From contig CANMKS010000001.1 in the NCBI GenBank assembly GCA_947498645.1, forward strand, positions 558,001-622,000: a stretch of 64,000 nt of DNA, in the 5' to 3' direction. How positions within the stretch are numbered: position 1 is the stretch's first letter; each line of letters opens with the position of its first letter. Positions 43,568 through 53,134 of this stretch are shown in pieces. The translations under genes and the position numbers were made by a program. This DNA comes from an uncultured Paracoccaceae bacterium (lineage in GTDB: Bacteria > Pseudomonadota > Alphaproteobacteria > Rhodobacterales > Rhodobacteraceae). The notes below the pieces were generated by a model that was given only the letters and a program-made list of their open reading frames with translations, ran no database searches and had not been told where the DNA came from.

Positions 43568-45960
43568 CCGCGCAGGTTGCCGCCCGTGGCTTTGGCCACC
43601 TTCTCGACGATCTTGGCGCTGACTGCCTCGATATCCGCATCTTTCAGTGTCTTATCTGTCGGCTGTAGCCGCACGGTGACGGCGAGCGATTTCTTGCCCT
43701 CGCCCAGCGAGCCACCGATAAATTCGTCAAAGACACGCACATCGGTGATCAGCGCCTTGTCCGCGCCTGCCGCTGCGTTCACCAGTGTCAGCGCCTCGAC
43801 CTCTGCATCGACAACAAAGGCAAAGTCACGTTCGACCGCTTGCAAATCCGTTGCGGTCAGTGCAGCCCGCGCCGCCGTCTTGTTCTTTGGTGACGGCACC
43901 TCGTCCGGCCAGATGGTAAAGCCCACGGCGGGGCCTTTGATATCCATTTCGCGCAGGACGCGTGGGTGCAACTCGCCAAAGACGCCCAGCACCTTTTTCG
44001 GCCCAAGGCAGATTTTGCCGTGCCGCCCTGGATGCCACCATTCGGATGCACCGCGCAGGATCTGTACCTTGGCAGAGGCGCCGATGGCGGCAAGCACCGC
44101 CTCTGCGTCGGCCTTGGCATCGTAAAGATCAACGCCACGCGATGTACCATGCACGTCTTTCGGTCCGGTTCGCCCAATCAAAACGCCAGAGACCAACATG
44201 TGCTGTTCGCCCGGCTCACCACCGTGGAACCCGGCACCCACCTCGAACAGGGCCATATCCATGAACCCCCGCGCCTGATTGCGCGCCGCGGCCCGCAGCA
44301 ATCCGGGCAGCAGATTGGGCCGCATATGCGACATTTCCGAACTGATCGGGTTTTCCAGCATGGTTGCATCGTCGCCGCCACCGAACAGCGTTGCAGCCTG
44401 CGCATCAATGAAACTGTAGGTAACACACTCGTTGTAGCCCAGCGCCGCCGCCGTGCGGCGCGCCGCCTGCTGGCGCGACTGGCCCGGCGTCAGAATGGGT
44501 TTTGGCACGCCTGCGTCGACACGCGGCAAGGGTTTACCTTGCAGCTTGGTCAGGGATGCGACGCGCGCGACCTCTTCCACCAGATCGGCCTGCCCCTGCA
44601 CATCAGGGCGCCAGGACGGCACATGCGCCATCTCGCCATCCATGGTGAAACCAAGGGCGGTCAGGGTTTCACGCTGCGTGGCCTCTGGGATGTCCATGCC
44701 AACCAACGAAATGACACGCTTGGCATCCAGTTTGTAGGCGCGAGACGTATCAGGCACTTCGCCTGCCTGGATCAGGTCAGAGGCTTCACCGCCAGCATGA
44801 TCCACAATCATCCGCACAGCATGCTCCAACCCCTCGGGCGTGAACGCCGGATCAACGCCGCGTTCAAACCGATAACGTGCGTCCGAATTGATTTTCAAAG
44901 CGCGGCCTGTGTAGGCGATCTGCACCGGGTCCCAATAGGCGCTTTCAACAAAGACATTGACGGTATCTGCGGTGCAGCCGGTTTCAGCCCCACCCATCAC
45001 TCCGGCGATGCTTTCAGGCCCGTTGTCATCGGAAATGACCATCTGACCTGCTTGCAGGGTGTAGTCTTTGTCATCCAGCGCCGTGATGGTCTCGCCGCCC
45101 GCGGCACGATGCACCCGCAGATTGCCTGCCACTTTATCCGCGTCAAAAACGTGCAGCGGGCGGTTCAGATCATAGGTAAACCAGTTGGTGACATCGACAA
45201 GAAAGCTGATCGGGCGCAGACCGATCGCGCGCAACTGCGCTTGCAACCAGTCCGGGCTGGGGCCGTTTTTCACACCCTTGATGAGACGACCGCAGAAGAC
45301 AGGGCAGCCGTCGCGCGTATCATCATCAATCGTGACGCTCAGGTCCGATTTGAAGCTGGCAGGCACCGGGTCAACCGTCACCGGTTTCAATACGCCAAGG
45401 CCTCGCGCCGCCAGATCGCGGGCAATACCACGCACGCCCAGCGCGTCGGGGCGGTTGGGGGTAATTGCGATCTCGATCACCGGGTCGACACGCTCTGGCT
45501 TGTTGGCGGCCAGCCAATCGGTGAAACGCTCGCCCACTTCGCCCGAGGGCAATTCGATGATGCCGTCATGTTCGTCCGACAGCTCCATCTCGCGTTCGGA
45601 ACACATCATGCCGTAGCTTTCGATCCCGCGGATTTTGCCAACGCCAATGGTGGTATCAATGCCGGGAACATAAGTGCCGGGGCTGGCGATAACGACGGTG
45701 ATGCCCGCGCGGGCATTCGGTGCGCCGCAGATGATCTGCGTCGGGCCATCCGCGGTGTCTACCTGACAAACCTTCAGCTTATCCGCATCGGGGTGTTTTT
45801 CCGCGCTGACCACCTTGCCGATCTTGAAATCTGCAAGACGTTCGGCGGGGTTTTCGATGCCCTCGACCTCAAGCCCGAGGTCGGTCAACGCATAGGCGAT
45901 GTCAGCCACTGACGCATCAGTTTCAAGGTGGTGTTTCAGCCAGGAAAGCGTGAATTTCAT
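43564..45960 (-). CDS. pheT: phenylalanine-tRNA ligase, beta subunit
   Basis: A 798-aa subunit of the (alpha-beta)2 enzyme. It has the N-terminal tRNA-binding EMAP-like domain (KIGKVVSAEKHPDADKLKVC), B3/B4 editing region, B5 (SDARYRFERGVDPAFTPEGLEH precedes it) and the C-terminal anticodon-binding FDX-ACB domain (SLAVTVRLQPTDKTLKD). Length is normal. It is separated from pheS by two unrelated small genes and a repeat. Confidence 0.97.
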   Translation of the reverse strand: MKFTLSWLKHHLETDASVADIAYALTDLGLEVEGIENPAERLADFKIGKVVSAEKHPDADKLKVCQVDTADGPTQIICGAPNARAGITVVIASPGTYVPGIDTTIGVGKIRGIESYGMMCSEREMELSDEHDGIIELPSGEVGERFTDWLAANKPERVDPVIEIAITPNRPDALGVRGIARDLAARGLGVLKPVTVDPVPASFKSDLSVTIDDDTRDGCPVFCGRLIKGVKNGPSPDWLQAQLRAIGLRPISFLVDVTNWFTYDLNRPLHVFDADKVAGNLRVHRAAGGETITALDDKDYTLQAGQMVISDDNGPESIAGVMGGAETGCTADTVNVFVESAYWDPVQIAYTGRALKINSDARYRFERGVDPAFTPEGLEHAVRMIVDHAGGEASDLIQAGEVPDTSRAYKLDAKRVISLVGMDIPEATQRETLTALGFTMDGEMAHVPSWRPDVQGQADLVEEVARVASLTKLQGKPLPRVDAGVPKPILTPGQSRQQAARRTAAALGYNECVTYSFIDAQAATLFGGGDDATMLENPISSEMSHMRPNLLPGLLRAAARNQARGFMDMALFEVGAGFHGGEPGEQHMLVSGVLIGRTGPKDVHGTSRGVDLYDAKADAEAVLAAIGASAKVQILRGASEWWHPGRHGKICLGPKKVLGVFGELHPRVLREMDIKGPAVGFTIWPDEVPSPKNKTAARAALTATDLQAVERDFAFVVDAEVEALTLVNAAAGADKALITDVRVFDEFIGGSLGEGKKSLAVTVRLQPTDKTLKDADIEAVSAKIVEKVAKATGGNLRG

Positions 45961-46028
45961 TGAGGGAACCTGCGGGTTGAATGTGTTGCTAGCGACTTAA
46001 CGGATTAGCGCAGAATGGGGAAGAGGCC

Positions 46029-46457
46029 TCAGAGTTCGCGCCCGGCCAGATCCTCGACCAGTTCGAAATGTTCAAAGACCAGCATCATTTCGGGATCAAA
46101 GCCGCCGTTGCGTTTGAAGAACGCCTTGTGGTCCTTGCGCCAGCCCAGCAGGCTGTCGTTTTCACCTTCTGCCAACGCCATGTCTTCGGTCACGTCACAA
46201 TAGCGGATTTCCTGCACGTGGGTGGTGCGGATCACCAGTGCCGGGGTGCCATCCCAATTCGCCGCGATATCGCAACGGCCGACGACGGGCATCGCCTCGG
46301 GCTCGCCTTCGAAATCAGATAGCGCGCCGCAGGTTGCAGTTTTCTTGCCTTGGCGGACAAGGGCGATGAGGCGTTGGCAGAGTTCGGCACTATCGCCGAA
46401 CTTGAACGTGCCCGCGCCGGGGTATGTGTCTTGCAGGTCTTCAGTGTCGTTGGTCAT
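46029..46457 (-). CDS. ASCH domain protein
   Basis: A 142-aa protein with the ASCH/PUA-like fold: FGDSAELCQRLIALVRQGKK and TATCGAL at the start, VVGRCDIAANWDGTPALVIR and EGENDSLLGWRKDHKAFF. Such proteins are proposed RNA-binding or small-molecule amidohydrolase-like factors. It lies between the pheS and pheT genes on the same strand. Confidence 0.9.
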   Translation of the reverse strand: MTNDTEDLQDTYPGAGTFKFGDSAELCQRLIALVRQGKKTATCGALSDFEGEPEAMPVVGRCDIAANWDGTPALVIRTTHVQEIRYCDVTEDMALAEGENDSLLGWRKDHKAFFKRNGGFDPEMMLVFEHFELVEDLAGREL

Positions 46458-46472
46458 GGCGGGCCTTTTCGC

Positions 46473-46495
46473 GCGTGGGTTTCACCCACCCTACA
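46473..46495 (+). repeat. intergenic repeat, copy 2
   Basis: An exact 23-bp copy of 42618-42640, 16 bp upstream of the ASCH gene start, within a 210-bp GC-rich intergenic stretch. Confidence 0.8.
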
Positions 46496-46613
46496 TCGGT
46501 TTTGAGCGAAACGGGAGGGGAGCGCCGGGACCTCGGGGTGGGCGCGCCGACATGCATGATGTGCGGAACGCTCGCTTCATTGGCGAGGGTCGTGTTGGTC
46601 GCAGCGTTGCAAA

Positions 46614-46663
46614 AGCGCCCTCCCCATGGGGGAGGTCCGGGCGCTGCCCGGCGAGCCGGGCGG
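46614..46663. repeat. nested GC-rich inverted repeats
   Basis: AGCGCCC (46614-46620) pairs with GGGCGCT (46639-46645), enclosing TCCCC/GGGGA; CCGGGC-GCT-GCCCGG and GCCGGGCGGG follow. The set looks like a roseobacter intergenic mosaic element next to repeat copy 2. Confidence 0.6.
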
Positions 46664-46667
46664 GAGT

Positions 46668-47024
46668 TCACAATTCAATATCAGTGTGTTGTTCAATCTT
46701 TTTCTTGAGAAACCCGACGGCAAGCCGCTTCACGATTTCAAGAGTTGCGTTTCCGCCGGTTTCGGCGATCACCGCTTTAGTATCCGACCAGATTCCGTCC
46801 GACCGTATCGCCTCCAGATAGTCGTAACCTGCAGATGTTAACCGAAACATCCCCTCAGAAACTTCGGCGACCAAGCCTTCATCACTCATGAGCAACACGT
46901 GACCAAGTTCACGTCTTTGCTCTGGCTTCGCGCTCAAAGACTGAGCGGGTAACATTAGGAGCCAATCGTCAACTGCTTCGTATTTCAGTAGCAATTCTCT
47001 AATCAGATCATCGTCCCGCTTCAC
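46668..47024 (-). CDS. DUF2513-like protein inserted in the phe operon
   Basis: A 118-aa protein: [20 protein letters not shown] at the start, [17 protein letters not shown], then [20 protein letters not shown] and ALEIVKR-type C-terminal helices ([20 protein letters not shown]). This is the DUF2513 winged-helix-like pattern, common on phages and mobile elements. The start is GTG, overlapping the pheS stop (GTGA). The codons are visibly AT-richer than in pheS, which suggests recent arrival, yet it is translationally coupled to pheS. Confidence 0.75.
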   Translation of the reverse strand: MKRDDDLIRELLLKYEAVDDWLLMLPAQSLSAKPEQRRELGHVLLMSDEGLVAEVSEGMFRLTSAGYDYLEAIRSDGIWSDTKAVIAETGGNATLEIVKRLAVGFLKKKIEQHTDIEL

Positions 47025-48094
47025 CTACTCAACCCACCATGCAACGTCGGCTGATCCAGTGCGGCAAACCCATAGTGCCGCAGCCACCGCAAATCACTGT
47101 CAAAAAACGCCCGCAGATCAGGTATCCCGTACTTCAGCATCGCGATCCGGTCGATCCCCATGCCAAAGGCAAAGCCCTGCCATTCAGCGGGATCGATCCC
47201 GCCAGCTTCCAGCACCTTGGGGTGCACCATGCCGGACCCCAAAATCTCCAGCCAGTCGTCGCCCTCGCCCACTTTCAGCGTGCCGCCTTCCCATGAACAG
47301 CGGATGTCGACCTCGGCCGATGGTTCGGTGAAGGGGAAGTGGGACGCGCGGAAGCGGATATCGACGTTATCAACCTCGAAATAGCTTTTTACGAACTCTT
47401 CCAGCACCCATTTGAGGTTAGCCATGGAAATGTCTTTGTCGATCGCCAGCCCCTCGACCTGATGGAACATGGGCGTATGCGTCTGGTCGTAGTCAGCGCG
47501 ATAGACGCGGCCAGGGCAGATGATGCGAGTGGGGGCGCCTGTGGCCTCCATCGACCGGATCTGCACCGGGCTGGTGTGCGTCCGCAGCACATGCGGTGGA
47601 CGGTTATCGCCCTGGGCACGGTGGGTATAGAACGTGTCCATTTCCGCCCGTGCGGGGTGGTGGCCGGGGATGTTGAGTGCGTCGAAGTTGTACCAATCGT
47701 TTTCGATCTGGGGGCCTTCGGCGACGCGAAAGCCCATGTCGGCAAAGATCGCGGTGACCTCTTCGGTGACTTGGGAAATCGGGTGGATGGTGCCTTGACG
47801 GCGCGCACGCGACGGCAGCGTCACATCCAGCCATTCGCCGCGCAGACGCGCATCCAGTGCAGCATCGGCAAGGCCCGCCTTCTTGGCGGAAAGCGCGGAA
47901 TTGATCTCATCCTTCAAGGCATTCAGCGCCGGGCCAGCGACCTGCCGTTCCTCTGCCGTCATCTTGCCCAGCTCGCGCATTTTCAGGCTGATCTCGCCCT
48001 TCTTGCCAACGGCCTGCACACGCAGTTCTTCAATCGCGGCTTCATCAGCGGCATCGGCAATCAAACCAAGGTATTTTTGTTTCAGATCGTCCAT
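47021..48094 (-). CDS. pheS: phenylalanine-tRNA ligase, alpha subunit
   Basis: A 357-aa catalytic subunit. The N-terminal coiled coil ([20 protein letters not shown]) is followed by class II motif 2 ([13 protein letters not shown]) and motif 3 ([20 protein letters not shown]). [19 protein letters not shown] is also conserved. The ATG at 48094 is chosen over a TTG at 48112. It is the first gene of the pheS-DUF2513-ASCH-pheT-GNAT-ytoQ run. Confidence 0.97.
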   Translation of the reverse strand: MDDLKQKYLGLIADAADEAAIEELRVQAVGKKGEISLKMRELGKMTAEERQVAGPALNALKDEINSALSAKKAGLADAALDARLRGEWLDVTLPSRARRQGTIHPISQVTEEVTAIFADMGFRVAEGPQIENDWYNFDALNIPGHHPARAEMDTFYTHRAQGDNRPPHVLRTHTSPVQIRSMEATGAPTRIICPGRVYRADYDQTHTPMFHQVEGLAIDKDISMANLKWVLEEFVKSYFEVDNVDIRFRASHFPFTEPSAEVDIRCSWEGGTLKVGEGDDWLEILGSGMVHPKVLEAGGIDPAEWQGFAFGMGIDRIAMLKYGIPDLRAFFDSDLRWLRHYGFAALDQPTLHGGLSR

Positions 48095-48255
48095 CAGGTC
48101 AGCCCTTAGCAAGTGTTAAGGCGGTGCTAGCGAAATGGGTGCTTGGTTGCAAGCATGCCGGAGGCGATGCGTGTCGTCGCCCTTGTCGATTGGTATCCGA
48201 GGGGTGCGTTACGGCGCAATGGGTTGTGGAGTGGTGAAGGGTGCGCGCGGCAACG

Positions 48256-48822
48256 TCAGATCAGCCAGCTGATCACGAGATAGCTTGCCAGTCCATACAA
48301 TGATGCAAGGCTGATGCTCATGGCGATACCGCGCAGGCCATCAAGCCCCGCCAGGTAGGAAAAGCTGTGTCCGATCCGACCTATGGCAAATCCCAAACCC
48401 CATACCTGAACCGCCAACGCTACGGGCGAGGTGATACTGACCAACGCCGCCAGAATGCCAAAATAGACCACGTTCTCTGTCGTGTTCCTGTGTGCATTGT
48501 GGTGCCTCTCAAGTTCTTGCTGCCCTTTTGTAGAAACATCTTCGCGCGCGTAGTCACTCGCCGCCCACTCTTCGGGGGTTGCGTGCATGTTGTACTTAAG
48601 CCGGGTGAGCTCAGTGCTGGTCATCAGCCACGTATGATTTCCCAACAGCAACACCGCACTTATCGACAGTGCCACAACCACCGCTGGTTCAGGGAGTGCG
48701 ACGATGGCTGGCGTCACGCCAAACAGCAAAAGGTTTACCAGAATGCCCGCCGTCAACAGGGCAAAGGGATAGGCCAGAATGATCCGGGTAAACTTTGCCC
48801 TTCGGGATGCGTCTGCGTCCAT
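48256..48822 (-). CDS. MAPEG family membrane protein
   Basis: A 188-aa protein with four membrane helices. The membrane-associated eicosanoid/glutathione metabolism (MAPEG) core is seen in ERHHNAHRNTTENVVYFGIL, with the ExxxNxxExxxxF-like pattern, and GRIGHSFSYLAGLDGLRG. Bacterial members may be glutathione transferases or peroxidases; function is not established. It stands alone between pheS and rplT. Confidence 0.85.
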   Translation of the reverse strand: MDADASRRAKFTRIILAYPFALLTAGILVNLLLFGVTPAIVALPEPAVVVALSISAVLLLGNHTWLMTSTELTRLKYNMHATPEEWAASDYAREDVSTKGQQELERHHNAHRNTTENVVYFGILAALVSITSPVALAVQVWGLGFAIGRIGHSFSYLAGLDGLRGIAMSISLASLYGLASYLVISWLI

Positions 48823-48953
48823 CGGGAACCTCTTTCATCAGCTTTTATGTCAAATGGCGTTGGACCAGCGATCGCACAAGTCATGGGAGCCAAATTCGCC
48901 CTCACCGTCCACATTTGGAAAAGGTCGAAACAACCCGCCTTCAGTTAACCAAA

Positions 48954-48984
48954 ACAAAAAGGCCGCGCAGTTTCCTGCACGGCC
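48954..48984 (-). terminator. rho-independent terminator of rpmI-rplT
   Basis: GGCCGCGCA (48961-48969) and TGCACGGCC (48976-48984) form a 9-bp stem with one G-T; on the minus strand TTTTTGTTTT follows. It lies ~28 bp after the rplT stop. Confidence 0.88.
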
Positions 48985-49012
48985 ATTCGAAAATGTTTGA
49001 CGTTGCGGCGCC

Positions 49013-49375
49013 TTATGCAGGCAGCGCGTCTTTTGCTTTGCCGACGATTGTCGCAAATGCATCCGGCTCGTTCACGGCCAGGTCGGCCAGAACCTTACGG
49101 TCAACCTCAATACCCGCCAGTGTCAGACCATTGATGAACTTGGAATAGTTCAGGTTCTCATCCACGGAACGTACACCTGCGTTGATCCGCTGGATCCACA
49201 ATGCGCGGAAGTTGCGCTTGCGGTTGTGACGGTCGCGTGTGGCGTATTGGTTGGCTTTGTCGACGGCCTGCTTGGCGACCTTGAAGGTCTTGGAGCGGCG
49301 ATCGTAATATCCTTTTGCAGCGTCGAGAACTTTCTTGTGACGACGGTGCGTGACGGTTCCACCTTTAACTCGCAT
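49013..49375 (-). CDS. rplT: 50S ribosomal protein L20
   Basis: A 120-aa ribosomal protein: [40 protein letters not shown] and [20 protein letters not shown] are diagnostic. It needs early incorporation in 50S assembly and in many bacteria autoregulates rpmI-rplT. It is 12 bp behind rpmI and has its own terminator. infC, often in front, is not here. Confidence 0.98.
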   Translation of the reverse strand: MRVKGGTVTHRRHKKVLDAAKGYYDRRSKTFKVAKQAVDKANQYATRDRHNRKRNFRALWIQRINAGVRSVDENLNYSKFINGLTLAGIEVDRKVLADLAVNEPDAFATIVGKAKDALPA

Positions 49376-49387
49376 ATCAAATTCTCC

Positions 49388-49588
49388 TTAGCGTGCGTAT
49401 GGCATCATTGGCTTGATGATACCTTCATCAGCCTTTGACAGGGTTGTCGTACCACGTGCATTCCGCAGGAATTTGTTGCTACGCTTGATCATGCCGTGGC
49501 GCTTACCAGCCTGCCCAGCCAGCACGCGGCCGGTGGCCGTCACTTTGAACCGCTTTTTGCAGCTCGATTTTGTCTTCATCTTCGGCAT
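49388..49588 (-). CDS. rpmI: 50S ribosomal protein L35
   Basis: A 66-aa very basic protein, [20 protein letters not shown] then [19 protein letters not shown]. Normal length and followed by rplT. GAGGAGA precedes its start. Confidence 0.97.
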   Translation of the reverse strand: MPKMKTKSSCKKRFKVTATGRVLAGQAGKRHGMIKRSNKFLRNARGTTTLSKADEGIIKPMMPYAR

Positions 49589-49698
49589 TTCCGTCTCCTC
49601 TTTCGGGTCGGTCGGAACGCGCGACTCGGCATGCCATATTGGCCGGACGCGCGGGTGAAGGCCGTCGTATAGGACGCATCCCCATTTGGTGCAAGGGC

Positions 49699-49923
49699 TT
49701 AGTTTGTGTACCGGCCCAGAACTTCGACGATCACGTCGTCAAGCGTGCCAAGACTGTAGGTATCCGGGTTTTCCTGCGCGGCATAGGCAATTGCCCCGCC
49801 GCCAACCAACAACATCACAACCGCCAGTTTGGGCCACCGCCGGTCCGTATAGGCGCTGACCGTTGCGGGAATGACAAAGGCAACAAGCGCCACACCAATG
49901 ACGAATATCAGATCAAAATCCAT
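49699..49923 (-). CDS. small membrane protein of unknown function
   Basis: A 74-aa protein with two helices, [20 protein letters not shown] and [20 protein letters not shown], and a short basic loop (DRRWPK) between. It lies 34 bp after pyk on the same strand and may share its transcript. No family name is recognised. Confidence 0.7.
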   Translation of the reverse strand: MDFDLIFVIGVALVAFVIPATVSAYTDRRWPKLAVVMLLVGGGAIAYAAQENPDTYSLGTLDDVIVEVLGRYTN

Positions 49924-49957
49924 GCAACTGTCCCGTGCTGCGCCCCCGGGAACAGTC

Positions 49958-51403
49958 CTATTCGTTTTCAGAGGCGTAGATCAACCTTTCAGCGCAAGGC
50001 GCCACACGCAGGATGTTCGTGGACCCCGGCGTATTGAAAGGCACACCTGCGGTTACAACGACCATGTCGTCCTCACCGGCCAGCATTTCCGACTTTGCAG
50101 CCCGGACCGCTGCGATGACCGCATCTTTAAAGCGGTGAACCTCGCCTGTGACCACACAGTTGGTGCCCCAGGAAAGACACAAGCGGCGCGCGGTATTGAT
50201 ATCATTTGTCAGCGCGATGATCGGAACGCGGGGCCGCTCGCGCGAAACCAGCAAGGCAGTCGTGCCTGATTGCGAGAAGCAGCAAATCGCTTTGACGTCG
50301 GTCGTCTCAGCAATTTCACGGGCGGCAGAGACAATACCATCAGCAACCGATTTCCGTTCGGCCTTGCGCGAGGCTTCGATGATATCGGTATAGGTTGGGT
50401 CGGCCTCGACCTCGCCCGCGACGTTGCTCATCGTATTGACGGCCTCGATGGGGTAGGATCCTGCGGCGGATTCAGCCGACAGCATGATCGCATCCGCACC
50501 TTCATAGATCGCGGTGGCCACATCCGAGACTTCGGCGCGGGTGGGCATCGGTGAATCGATCATCGATTCCAGCATCTGCGTCGCCACGATCACCGGCTTG
50601 GCCGCGGCGCGGCATTTGCGCACCAGTTGTTTCTGAATCGGGGGCACGTTCTGTACGGGCAGTTCGACACCCAGATCGCCGCGCGCCACCATGATCCCGT
50701 CAGAAACCGCCAAGATACTGTCAAACACCTTCACTGCGTTGGGTTTTTCGATCTTAGACAGGATCGCCGCACGACCTTTGGCCAATTTGCGCGCCTCTTC
50801 CACATCTGCCGGGCGTTGCACGAATGACAACGCCAGCCAGTCGACGCCCAGATCACAGACAAATTCCAGATCCTTGCGGTCCTTGTCGGACAGGGCAGCC
50901 AATGGCAGGATCACATCAGGCACGTTCACGCCCTTGCGATTGGAAATCGTACCACCCACAAGAACCTCGCAATCGGCGAAATTCGCACCGCAGTCCTTGA
51001 CCCGCAACTTGATCTTGCCATCATTGACCAGCAGATGCGCACCGGGCTCGAGCGCGTCGAAAATCTCTTTGTGGGGGAGTTTCACACGCGTGGCGTCGCC
51101 CTCTGCATCGTCCAGATCAAGGCGGAAGGAAGCACCTTCAACCAGTTCTTCTTCACCATTGGCAAAAACACCAACACGCAGTTTCGGCCCCTGCAAGTCG
51201 GCCAGAATCGAAATCGGGCTGTCGAGGTCCTTTTCCACCTGACGAATGATCTCATGGCGGGCCTTGATTTCGGCGTGATCACCGTGGGACATGTTCAGAC
51301 GGAATACATCGGCACCGGCCTCGTGCAACGCCCGGATCATCTCGTAATCATTAGAGGCCGGTCCAAGCGTCGCGACGATTTTCACATTACGGTGGCGTTT
51401 CAT
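49958..51403 (-). CDS. pyk: pyruvate kinase
   Basis: A 481-aa enzyme, last ATP-forming step of glycolysis. RNVKIVATLGPASNDYEMIR, DVFRLNMSHGDHAE, ILSKIEKPNAVKVFDSILA (catalytic lysine) and GIMVARGDLGVELP are the key motifs, with the B domain near residues 68-170 and the C-domain to the end. The ATG at 51403 has AAGGA upstream. Confidence 0.97.
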   Translation of the reverse strand: MKRHRNVKIVATLGPASNDYEMIRALHEAGADVFRLNMSHGDHAEIKARHEIIRQVEKDLDSPISILADLQGPKLRVGVFANGEEELVEGASFRLDLDDAEGDATRVKLPHKEIFDALEPGAHLLVNDGKIKLRVKDCGANFADCEVLVGGTISNRKGVNVPDVILPLAALSDKDRKDLEFVCDLGVDWLALSFVQRPADVEEARKLAKGRAAILSKIEKPNAVKVFDSILAVSDGIMVARGDLGVELPVQNVPPIQKQLVRKCRAAAKPVIVATQMLESMIDSPMPTRAEVSDVATAIYEGADAIMLSAESAAGSYPIEAVNTMSNVAGEVEADPTYTDIIEASRKAERKSVADGIVSAAREIAETTDVKAICCFSQSGTTALLVSRERPRVPIIALTNDINTARRLCLSWGTNCVVTGEVHRFKDAVIAAVRAAKSEMLAGEDDMVVVTAGVPFNTPGSTNILRVAPCAERLIYASENE

Positions 51404-51623
51404 GTCTGATCCTTCATGCATCAAGCGCCGTTAGCGGTAACAACGCAGCTGGCGCCCTTATTGCGCAATTCCATTCCGGCATCAACTCCGCTGGATGCGC
51501 AATTTTCGCGCGGTGCCGAGCGCCCTGATTTGCCATCCGCCAAAGCCGCGGCGGTAGGCCGGTCAGGCTCTTTTCATGCCCCGCGCTTTAGCCTAAAGGG
51601 CGTAACAAAGGAATGACACTGCG

Positions 51624-52361
51624 ATGACCGACAACCCGTTTGAGATTATCGGGGCCGACCGCCCCGGCAGATGGCTTGTGGCCTGCGATCACGCCACAAA
51701 TCACGTCCCCGATTGGGTGCATGGTGGCGATCTGGGCTTGCCCGCCGATGATATGGGCCGCCACATCGCCTATGACATCGGCGCTGCCAGTGTAACCCGG
51801 CATCTGGCCGCGGCACTGAACAGCCCCGCCATTCTATCGCGATTCTCGCGGCTGGTCTGTGACCCCAACCGCGGTGAAGACGATCCCACGATCATGATGC
51901 GCCTTTACGACGGCACGATCATCCCGGCGAACCGCAATGCCGACAAGGACGAGAAGGACGAACGCCTACAGCGCCTTTATCGCCCGTATCACGCGGCCTA
52001 TGCCGATCTGGCCAATAAGATTGGCAACCCGATCATCTGTGCCGTACACAGTTTTACCCCGCGCCTGAATGGCCGGCCACCGCGCCCTTGGGAAATTGGC
52101 GTGCTTTATGCCGACGATGACAGGCTGGCGAAGCCGTTTTTGGTCGCCTGCCGCGATGCGGGATGGGTTACTGGGGACAATCAGCCTTATTCCGGCCATC
52201 TGCCTGGCGACGCCGTGGACCGCCATGCGCTGCAACACGGACGCCCCAACGTCCTGATCGAGTTGCGCCATGACCTGATCGCTGATGACGCGGGACAAAT
52301 CCTTTGGGCAAATAGATTGGCTTCTGTATTGTCAGATGTACTGGCCCAATCGGGCCTCTGA
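51624..52361 (+). CDS. N-formylglutamate amidohydrolase
   Basis: A 245-aa enzyme expected to release formate from N-formyl-L-glutamate, the last step of one histidine degradation route. It has CDHATNHVP near residue 21, RHIAYDIGA, FSRLVCDPNR, AVHSFTPRLNG and VLIELRHDLI, which contain the metal and substrate residues. It is followed closely by DUF1244, TerB and HCCA-isomerase genes on the same strand, with no other hut gene nearby. Confidence 0.92.
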   Translation: MTDNPFEIIGADRPGRWLVACDHATNHVPDWVHGGDLGLPADDMGRHIAYDIGAASVTRHLAAALNSPAILSRFSRLVCDPNRGEDDPTIMMRLYDGTIIPANRNADKDEKDERLQRLYRPYHAAYADLANKIGNPIICAVHSFTPRLNGRPPRPWEIGVLYADDDRLAKPFLVACRDAGWVTGDNQPYSGHLPGDAVDRHALQHGRPNVLIELRHDLIADDAGQILWANRLASVLSDVLAQSGL

Positions 52362-52371
52362 GGAGAAAACC

Positions 52372-52665
52372 ATGGACGAGCAAACCCGTATCGAACTTGA
52401 AGCTGCCGCCTTTCGCCGTCTGCGCAAGCATCTGATGGAAGACCGGACAGATGCGCAGAATATCGACATGATGAACCTCGCAGGCTTTTGCCGGAACTGC
52501 CTGTCACGCTGGTATCAGGAAGCCGCGAATGAACGCGGAATTCAGATGACAAAGGACGAGGGGCGCGAAGCGTTCTACGGGATGACAATGGCCGAGTGGA
52601 AGGCGAACTATCAGACCGAGGCGTCACCGGAAGCAAAAGAAGCGTTCAAGGACAGCCACGGATAG
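52372..52665 (+). CDS. DUF1244 family protein
   Basis: A 97-aa conserved alphaproteobacterial protein. It has FRRLRKHLMEDRTDAQNIDM and the cysteine pair in LAGFCRNCLSRWYQEAA, then FYGMTMAEWKANYQTEAS. CxxC in a small helical protein suggests metal or redox function, not shown. GGAGAAAACC precedes the start. 10 bp behind the amidohydrolase. Confidence 0.93.
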   Translation: MDEQTRIELEAAAFRRLRKHLMEDRTDAQNIDMMNLAGFCRNCLSRWYQEAANERGIQMTKDEGREAFYGMTMAEWKANYQTEASPEAKEAFKDSHG

Positions 52666-52673
52666 GACCAGCC

Positions 52674-53117
52674 ATGCTCGAACGGCTCACCACATTTTTC
52701 AGTAACCCAACGGGATATCGCACACCATTGCCAGAGGCCGATGCGAGCCACGCAATGGGCGCGCTGCTGGTGCGCGCGGCAAAGGCCGATCATAGCTATC
52801 TGTTCGAAGAGATCGCGATGATCGACCGCATCCTTGCCCAGCGCCACGGGATCAACCCGGTCGAGGCCGCCAAGATGCGCGCCGAATGCGAGTTACTGGA
52901 AAAGGACATGCCCGACACCGCCGAAATTGCCGACATTCTGGAACACGCCATCGGGGTGGAAGAGAAAGAGGCAACGCTGATCGCCCTGTGGCAAGTCGTC
53001 TTTGCAGACGGGATCAAACACGACGAAGAGGACGAGTTGCTGCACCGGATCGAAGCAGTGCTGGGGGTCGCCCCGGAGCGGGCGAAAGAGTTGCAAAGAC
53101 GGGTTGCCGGGGTTTGA
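52674..53117 (+). CDS. TerB family (tellurite-resistance-like) protein
   Basis: A 147-aa helical protein. The TerB-like bundle is evident from HAMGALLVRAAKADHSYLFE, IDRILAQRHGINPVEAAKM and ALWQVVFADGIKHDEEDELL, whose acidic DHxY/DExE positions are typical of the metal-binding fold. A role in tellurite resistance is not implied; related proteins sense envelope or ion stress. The start at 52674 has AGGA 8 bp upstream. Confidence 0.9.
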   Translation: MLERLTTFFSNPTGYRTPLPEADASHAMGALLVRAAKADHSYLFEEIAMIDRILAQRHGINPVEAAKMRAECELLEKDMPDTAEIADILEHAIGVEEKEATLIALWQVVFADGIKHDEEDELLHRIEAVLGVAPERAKELQRRVAGV

Positions 53118-53134
53118 CTGGCGGTGCTGCACCC

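Noticed and set aside
43966..45912. 648-aa plus-strand reading inside pheT
   Set aside because: Antisense to pheT in GC-rich sequence, rich in His/Arg/Gln as expected for a shadow frame.
46614..46663. CRISPR-like array or transposon end in the GC-rich repeat
   Set aside because: There are no regularly spaced direct repeats, target duplications or transposase nearby; it is a cluster of inverted repeats.
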